Source of the DNA: Pegea sp. RAD2-039
Lineage: Eukaryota > Chordata > Thaliacea > Salpida > Salpidae
NCBI GenBank assembly: GCA_034620365.1
Contig: JAQGEQ010000058.1
Coordinates: forward strand, 248,001 to 312,000
DNA length: 64,000 nt
Reading direction: 5' to 3'
Part shown: positions 57,333 through 64,000 of the stretch, piece after piece
How the letters are laid out: each line of letters begins with the position of its first letter
Position numbering within the stretch: the first letter of the stretch is position 1
Program-made: the position numbers and the translations under genes
Notes under the pieces: model-generated
Database searches by the model: none
Seen by the model: the letters and a program-made list of their open reading frames with translations, nothing else
What the model was told of the DNA's origin: nothing

Positions 57333-59235
57333 CTAAGATTCAATTTCAGCAGCTTGTTCTTCTTCTTTTTTAAAATGATCCTTTTCAACTGGTTGATTAG
57401 TTTGGATGACTACATCTATCAAACCAAATTGTTTTGCTTCTAAAGCTGTCATAAAGTTGTCTCGATCCAAAGCTCTCTCTAAATTAAACAATTTAAGATT
57501 TATAGTTTTAGCAAAATCAATAAAAGTTTTTGATAAATAGTTTCAGATATTTCTGGTACACACCGATTTCTTCGTAACTCCTAGATGTGTGTTGAACATA
57601 CAGATGGTTTAAACGTTCTTTAGTCTTTTGCATCTCAGCAGCTCGAAGTATTATATCCGAAGCTTGTCCCTATCAAGATGAGAAAGGTTAGAAAATTTAG
57701 TAATGTTGGAAAACTAAAATAACTGGAAAAGAAAGTAATTTTACTTAAATTTTTTTCATTAGGTTATAAACAAAAAACTGCAGAGAAACCTCAAATTTTT
57801 GATGAAAATCTTTTTAAAATGATAAAGTTTAAGAAATCAAATCATTAAATCGAGAAATGTTGGCGTGAAGACCACCAAAATAGATTTGTAATTATTTGTT
57901 GACAAGTTTTACAAGTTCAAAAGTTTACTTGTAGTAAATTTCAAGGTTCACCAACATTTTTCAATTAATTAAATAATTAGTTATTTAATATTTTCTAATA
58001 TAAAAACATTTCTAATTTAATTCTCTAAACAGTATGATACAAGCTACTAATCAAAAACTTTAATTTCTTAAATTGTAAACAAAAGAGTATATGGTTACTG
58101 AGATTAGAATGAATTTTTAAGGTATATTCTTTAGTTTGATTTATAATTTTATGAGGTAATAAAAGATTGAAAGTAGACAAAAAAATCAACAAAAAAGTTT
58201 TAGAACTGAAAGTATGTGAAATAAATACAAAATTAAAAATGGTTTTAAAGTTCAAAAAATATATAAATAAATAAAAACCATTTTCAATTATAATTAAACA
58301 AATAATTTAAAATATTTTATTTTCATGTTGAGGTAGAAATCTCAACAAAAAAGTGATTAATGTAAAAAAGAAGTTAATCTAAACTTATGTGAAACAATTA
58401 CTTACAGAAGCTCCACCTAGTGGCTGATGAACCATAATAGATGAGTTTGGAAGAGCAGTTCTCATACCAGGAGTACCAGCCGCTAAAAGTAGTGAGCCCA
58501 TACTAGCTGCTTGACCAACGCACCAGGTCGCAACTGGACATTGAATCAACTGCATAGTATCATAGATAGCTAATCCAGCAGTTACTGAACCACCTGAAAA
58601 AAACTTTCAAATAATTCATGTAGATTACTAAGCTTACTAACCAGGTGAATTGATGTACATATGAACTGGTTTGTGTTTACTTTCAGCTTGAAGAAACAGT
58701 AGTTGAGCAACAATGAGACCAGATACAAAATCATCTACCTTGAAAAAATACTTGTTGTTTTATCTCAAATCTGAATAAACTTTTTAAAACTAAATAATAA
58801 ACAGACAAAAATTACTTTGATGTACCTTCTTATATTTTAATTGAAAACAAAAAAAAATACTTACTGGAGCCATTAAACAAACAATTCTTTCTTTTAGAAG
58901 ACGAGAATATATATCATAGCTTCTTTCCCCTCTACCAGACTTCTCTATGACTAGAGGAATACCAAGTGGAGATAATTGCCTAGAATCATGATGAAACATT
59001 CTGGCTGAAAACTTTAAATTATTTCTGCTGTTAGTAAAAAACTAAATGAAAATTATCAGACTTATTATGACTTTAGCATAAATACATTATTAAAGTATAA
59101 TTGCAAATATAAATAATAAAAGAAAATTTATATTAATATAGCAAAAGCACAAATATTTAGTTTATACTAAAAGAAATATTATCTTACATTGGTTGTCGAT
59201 TTTTTTAGATGGTGAAATATTGAAATAGGAGACAT
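57333..59235 (-). CDS. CLPP: ATP-dependent Clp protease proteolytic subunit, mitochondrial
   Basis: Exons from the start: 59188-59235, 58865-59011, 58642-58738, 58406-58593, 57564-57669, 57333-57478; 243 aa, all phases closing. The catalytic triad is visible and correctly spaced: Ser128 (VGQAASMGS), His153 (IMVHQPLGG) and Asp202 (ALDRDNFM). [19 protein letters not shown] and [20 protein letters not shown] are family-diagnostic. ClpP forms the double-heptamer protease chamber that works with ClpX in the mitochondrial matrix. The first exon ([16 protein letters not shown]) gives a basic leader. It joins exon 2 in frame through the acceptor TTTAAAG. A second acceptor, TTTTCAG, only 5 nt before an internal ATG (58999) would give a leaderless start. 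Confidence 0.96.
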
Positions 59236-60080
59236 TTTTTTAAGTTTAATTTCCTATATGATTTATGCTGAAAATATTATGAAATTCTATAATTATAATC
59301 ATTTAAAATTAATTCTTAATTAAACTAGACAATAACATAGATAAAAAATTAAATTAAGTATATAATTAAAAAGAATTCAAAAGCAATGATTACATCTAAA
59401 ATATTCAATCAAACACAAAATAAATAAATCATAACAGTTAGAAAACTGAATAGAAAACATTAAATTAATTCACATTTTGTATTACCATGTTAAAATATAT
59501 TATTGTTAGTTTATTTAAGCAATTTTTAAGATAACTATTTAAGAAATTATAATAATAACTTAATTAAACTAATTACTGTTTTAAAACTAAAATTTTTAAT
59601 ATAAAAACAATATTCACAGGATTTAAATATGAAAGACTTTAAATAATTAATAATAAAAATATGCGTTTAACTTTATTTTTGTTATTCAGTGAAGCCAATG
59701 ACAGTAACAATTTGTACTTTTATTATTTTAATTTTGCTGTCTTTATCAGCAAATTACCTAGTGTGAAATAAATTCAATTTATTAAATTATTGTCTGAAAC
59801 TGTTGTCTTGTACAATATATAAAAGCCTTAAAATTAGTAATTAAAGATATACTATCTAAAATTTTAATAGTAGATTGTAAGAACTACATTATTTATTTAA
59901 GTTAATCTCGATAAACATTTTAAATTTAAAATAGTGTCACGAATTTCTTTAAGTTTTTATTTATTTAAGGTATGGCAGTAAATGATAAATTATACAGGTC
60001 TTATAGCAAACACAGCACATAAATATACAAAAAATGAACAGTCGCAAGTACTACAATTCAACATTAATAGTGTAGAGAAA
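59236..60080. other. AT-rich upstream region of ClpP
   Basis: No gene seen. The ClpP ATG is preceded on the minus strand by an A/T-rich leader without an obvious close acceptor. Confidence 0.4.
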
Positions 60081-60085
60081 ATCAG

Positions 60086-60116
60086 GCACCCTTCTTCGCA
60101 TTTATTGTGATAAAAT
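60086..60116 (+). mobile_element. LINE family A tail fragment
   Basis: CAGGCACCCTTCTTCGCATT followed by TATTGTGATAAAA matches the last ~35 bp of the family A 3' tail. Nothing more of the element is present upstream. Confidence 0.5.
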
Positions 60117-60239
60117 AAAAATAGAAACTGTGCAAAGAAAAATGTATAAGATTAATAAGATTATTAAGACAATAAGATACAAAATAAGTACAAAAAATAC
60201 CGGTATTATATCTCGTTTGGTGACAAATTATGAGAGTTA

Positions 60240-61500
60240 TACTTTTTCTACATGATTTTACAAGAAGTGGCATACTTTGCTATAAAGAGTTTGCTCGAAA
60301 AAAATATACCAAACTTCAGCTACCCTATTGAAAAAGCTCTTAGTCTACTGGATGTTATTAAATTTATCATTTAGGTTATTTTGAAAAACTTTGAAAAAAA
60401 ATTTTGAAAAAAATAAACCTCTTAGGACTTATGAACGATTGAATTATTCATTAAAATGAAGGTTATGGAAACCATTTATTATCTTAAACAGCAGTTTGAG
60501 ATCGAAAGCTAGGCATTGATACGGCAGGGATTTAACATTGAGATTATAGAGGTGGTCTTTGTATGAGGAAAAAGGAATGACACATCTAAAGAAAGCTTCA
60601 TCAGTAAACGATCTATAAAATTATTAAAACTTTCGATTCTTTTTTAAATGTAGACTACATGCAGAAGAGCTTAACTCTAACTTGGGACCGACGCATGTGC
60701 TGAAAATTTTTTTAATAGTTAAAGTGAGCTGTACTTTTAAGTCATGAAATATGAAAAGGCCCGAGTATTTAATGACAAGACATTAGGAAATGCTACTGTT
60801 GTTAAAAAGAAATCAGAATACTATATTTTTGATGTATCTTTTACCTATATCATTTGAGTATATAATTTTTTGTAGTCTTTTCAAGTAATTTAATTAAGCT
60901 TTTCGTAATTTTACTATTCTTTATTTAATCGAGTGTTATTTATTTTTGAAATATTAACTATTGATTGCTTTATTTAGCTCATTTACTAAATGATGAAAAG
61001 ATGCTAGCCGGTGATGTTGTAGCGATGTTTTTATAAGGTATATGTAGAAAAGGTTCGTAGACAGCCTTTAAACTTTTAAATGAGTTTCAAAGATCTGATG
61101 TCTGGTGTTTATTGAAGATGGCTTCATCAATTGTGTCCTGTAGCCTTTTGATCGGTCATTTGTTTCTCACTTAAATATTTCCAAATAAGGGCTTTAGTCG
61201 ACGCAAGAAAAGATTTTAAAGTAACAACGAACTCAAAAGCGAGACAAAGACTAGTCTCTACAGAGTAACACTTGTTCTGATCACGTACGGATCAAAATCT
61301 TAGGTTGTGTACTTTCATCATTTGCAACCAGAGTTACCCTCATTAACGAATTATTCTCACAATGGAGACTAACCGTCTACCCAGAATTGTATTTTACGGC
61401 AAAATCTTAACTGACAGCTAAAACAGCGATAACAATTTCAAAATGCTCGTTGAAACAGCTGAGTATACTCTCACTGAATTCAAGACTTAATAGAATAGAT
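60240..61500 (-). mobile_element. Probable LINE family B copy, minus strand, decayed
   Basis: Plus-strand strings CTACTGGATGTTATTAAATT, CTCTTAGGACTTATGAACG and GGTGGTCTTTGTATGAGG match positions in the copy at 26380-27870 in the same order. The less AT-rich part 61000-61450 may be its upstream coding region, but I see no intact reverse-transcriptase motif there. Confidence 0.35.
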
Positions 61501-62027
61501 TAAAACTTGTTGAGTCTTTATTTTAATAATAATTTTTAATTGAAAGATACAAACCAGTTACACATTTAAACGTTTTTAAATCCATTAATAAAATCTTAAC
61601 TTTTAATAATCTTTGCAAGATTTAAAAAAATTAACATTTGAAATAGAAAATTCAGTTTTATCTCTAATCATTTTATTCTTATATTAAGCCACTATATTTG
61701 TATGAATGAAATTAGTTATAACAAACAATTTAATGATTTGGTATATTGTTAAATTATCTTACCAACCATAAATTAAAGTCAAAAGTATATCTTTTAAATA
61801 TTTATTTTTATTAAAAAGCTAATAACAAACATTCATGTAGTTATTCAAAGAATTTCAACTAAACATACCATATCTTGTAAACTCATCAAATATTGTAAAG
61901 TTTGTTTTGGTATAATTTAGAGATAAGATCTTTTAACAAATCTACTTAACAATCTCAATCTTCTATTCTGAAAATATAATTATATCTCTCATTATAACTT
62001 TTTTTATTTCATATCAATCTCTTATAT
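61501..62027. other. AT-rich spacer
   Basis: Nothing supported. Confidence 0.4.
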
Positions 62028-62155
62028 TTTGTGAGAATATGTTTTAGCAGGAGGTGCTTTTTTCAGTCACCCTCCTTTGCGTTTATTTTAAAAGATAAAT
62101 AAATAAATGAATAAGTAAATAAATGAATAAATAAAAGGATAAATAAATATATTTT
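62028..62155 (+). mobile_element. LINE family A tail with expanded AATA-type microsatellite
   Basis: The family tail TTGTGAGAATATGTTTTAGC ... CACCCTCCTTTGCGTTTATT is followed by about 60 bp of imperfect AAATAAAT/GAATAAAT repeats. Confidence 0.7.
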
Positions 62156-62185
62156 GCATTTTTATATAACTGTATAGATATTGAT

Positions 62186-62250
62186 TGTGAGAATGGGTGT
62201 TAGCGGGAGGCACCCTCCTTCGCATTTATTGAAATAAATAAATATATGAA
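62186..62250 (+). mobile_element. LINE family A tail, second adjacent copy
   Basis: TGTGAGAATGGGTGTTAGCG then GGAGGCACCCTCCTTCGCAT and AAATAAATAAATA. It lacks the internal TGCTCTCTTCAG segment present in the other copies, and lies 30 bp after the previous tail. Confidence 0.7.
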
Positions 62251-62372
62251 AACATTTTTATTGTAAGGTTTAGTTAATTTAGTTTTCTTTGATTTCTTTT
62301 AAACAGCCAATGTTCTGATCAAAAACGCTGTTAGCTTTATAAGATGTTATATTTTTATTTCAGAAGTTTAAA

Positions 62373-62552
62373 ATGAAGAGCCATCAGACTTTGATGATCA
62401 TATGTGGATTAATTCTATCTGTTCTACTGTTTATCATAACAATGAATTTAGTTTGCAAATTTTGTAGAAAAAAAAGAGAACAAAAACTGTTATGGGTTAT
62501 AGAAGTTAAAAACATAGAAAATTACAACATGACTACAAGCTTAAATATTTAA
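62373..62552 (+). CDS. Candidate 59-aa single-pass membrane protein
   Basis: ATG at 62373 lies 9 nt after a strong acceptor (TATTTTTATTTCAG), as for the conserved genes here. The ORF ends in TAA at 62550-62552, and an AATAAA follows about 15 nt later. Residues ~8-28 form a hydrophobic span (LMIICGLILSVLLFIITMNL), then Cys-Lys-Phe-Cys and a basic cluster (Arg-Lys-Lys-Arg). This is the layout of a signal-anchor protein with a short cytosolic tail. The complete set of signals in under 250 bp argues for a real mini-gene. No family recognised. Confidence 0.4.
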   Translation: MKSHQTLMIICGLILSVLLFIITMNLVCKFCRKKREQKLLWVIEVKNIENYNMTTSLNI

Positions 62553-62933
62553 TTAAAAAACCCTGAAATAAAATCAACTTTTTGTTGAATAAAAGTTTGT
62601 TTTATCAGAAAAGTACTTTCAGCTAAAAATAAACTTTCCTATCTCTACTATCTATTGAACATTTCAGTTAAATTTTGTTTCAAAAACTCTTTTTTTTCTA
62701 TTTGTAAATTAAATTTCAAATTTTCAAACTTTGTTTAAAATTGTTTTCAAATATTTTTGTTGTTTATATAAAAAGTTATTTTATAAAAAAAAAAGGTTTT
62801 AGATCTAAAATTGAAAAAGTCAAATCAGTCGAAAATAATTTCAACCAATCACAAACAAGCTTCAAACATTTGAAAATTCTCATTTTATTTTCAAATTTTC
62901 ACAAAAGCAGATAACCGGATGCTGATGACGTCA

Positions 62934-64000
62934 TCACTGATGAATAGCAAAAAGAACTTTAGAAGCTGCACGAGTCCTTAAACGATTAAGAGCTTCTTGA
63001 AAGTGAGAAAGAGGAAAGATCTCGATTCCTAAAGACCGGATGTTCAACCATCCGGCAGAAGACATCTCTGAAAGAAGTTTAAGGGCTTCTGGGAAGCATC
63101 TGGGGTTGAGAAATGATCCAAGTATCTTGAGTTCCTTCCAGTAAATCTGAAATGGTTCCACTTGCATCATACTTCCAGCTGGACAGCATCCAAACCCCAG
63201 GATTACTCCGCCTCGTTTCGCCAAACGAAAGTTCTAGAAGGTAAATATTGGTCAGAAGGTGGCGCTATAGATCAAAGCTTGAGTGATCACGTGATGAAGC
63301 GTTATGTAAGCGAAAAAAGTGCTTCGATTTGTAATTACTTAACAACGCTAAGTAGGTTAGAAACAAATTCAATGTAAATATTTAGAAACAAAATGGTGTC
63401 AATAGCAGTGATGACGTCATTGCTTAGACTATGAAAGCTTACTTCTTGGAAGACTTTAACATTTCCTGTGCAGTCAATGATTAGATTAAATCCGTTCTCA
63501 TCGAAATCGACGTCGCCGGAAGCGATCGCTTCCGGGTGAAGTACTTTGTAATTGGTTGGAAGAAATTCTAAAAAAAAAAAAAAGACAAAAAAGTGAAAAA
63601 CTATTTCATCCACGCACTCTTCATCGCTTCTCTTCGATCTTCATTGATCTCAGCAACAGTGACGTCATCGAATCCATGATGACGTAACAAGCAACAGAAA
63701 AGTGATCCGATGATACCAGCTCCTTCCACTAGCGCTTTGCCTCTCTGTTTTAAATGATCTTCATCAATTCTCTTCCAACCTCTCAAGACGCATGAAAAGG
63801 GCTCCGCAAGAGCAGCTTGGAGGAGGGAAAGATCATCCGGGAGCTTGTACACCTACAAGAAGATCTTAATGATCTGTGAAATCGGTTGATGACGTCACCT
63901 GAGCGCGAGGAGCGACGCAGAAGCCAGCCCAACCTCCGTTCCTCTTCACTCCAAGAGCTTCATTCATTTCGCAGAACTGAGGGTCCCGAGCATCCGTAGG
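62934..64000 (-). CDS. Zinc-type medium-chain dehydrogenase, 5' end outside window
   Basis: The window holds the last four exons: 63899-64000 (open at the edge), 63618-63852, 63443-63567, 62934-63233. They give about 253 residues in closed phase. The first part (DPQFCEMNEALGVKRNGGWA) is the end of the catalytic domain's structural-zinc region. YKLPDDLSLLQAALAEPFSC leads into the Rossmann fold with the nucleotide motif GAGIIGS. FNLIIDCTGN and RGGVILGFG follow as expected. The protein belongs to the MDR superfamily, of the polyol/threonine dehydrogenase type. It is most like proteins named D-arabinitol dehydrogenase-like, though the substrate cannot be fixed from this part. Catalytic zinc ligands lie outside the window. 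Confidence 0.88.

Noticed and set aside
1..64000. CRISPR arrays, operators or prokaryotic operons
   Set aside because: Introns, eukaryotic tRNA, LINEs and metazoan genes show a nuclear animal genome; no regularly spaced repeats were seen.

Overview
The window looks like nuclear DNA of an invertebrate animal with a strongly AT-rich genome. Genes have spliceosomal introns. Metazoan-type genes are present (a TIMP, FAM184A, TMEM39, the ciliary protein IFT74), there is a eukaryotic tRNA-Arg with internal A and B boxes, and several non-LTR retrotransposon families are scattered through it. Minimal introns of about 46-54 nt are common. Most start codons lie 3-16 nt after a pyrimidine-AG splice acceptor with no upstream coding exon, which suggests spliced-leader trans-splicing. 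A flatworm-like (for example planarian) source fits, but the sequence alone does not prove it.

Layout. 1-860: less AT-rich edge with two RFX X-box-like sites, a CRE palindrome and a doubtful terminal exon. 3.8-3.95 kb: an isolated exon-like island. 9.4-12.0 and 16.3-19.0 kb, plus strand: two long intronless paralogous ORFs of unknown function. 19.6-25.2 kb: nested, decayed LINEs and coding-like debris. 26.06 kb: tRNA-Arg(UCU). 29.5-32.3 kb, plus strand: a five-exon TIMP gene that no single long ORF reveals. 36.5-45.0 kb, minus strand: FAM184A-type coiled-coil gene, resolved into 21 exons with an 18-nt microexon. 48.1-50.3 kb, minus: IFT74 in eight exons. 50.4-51.8 kb, minus: intronless TMEM39. 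52.4-54.9 kb, minus: two tandem glutathione peroxidase genes, each with an in-frame TGA (selenocysteine) and a matching SECIS-like hairpin in the 3' UTR. 57.3-59.2 kb, minus: mitochondrial ClpP in six exons. 62.4 kb, plus: a 59-aa membrane micro-ORF. 62.9-64.0 kb, minus: the 3' four exons of a medium-chain zinc-type dehydrogenase that runs off the window.

From 36.5 kb rightward every recognised conserved gene is on the minus strand. TMEM39 and IFT74 are only 105 bp apart with an acceptor-like site between them, so they may be co-transcribed. The genes do not form one pathway. They cover cilia (IFT74, possibly X-box control at the left edge), redox defence (two GPx), mitochondrial proteolysis (ClpP), matrix protease control (TIMP) and metabolism (dehydrogenase). 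Multi-exon models were assembled by hand. Exon phases close exactly in FAM184A (1189 aa), IFT74 (582 aa), ClpP (243 aa), TIMP (297 aa) and the dehydrogenase, and this closure is the main support for the boundaries.
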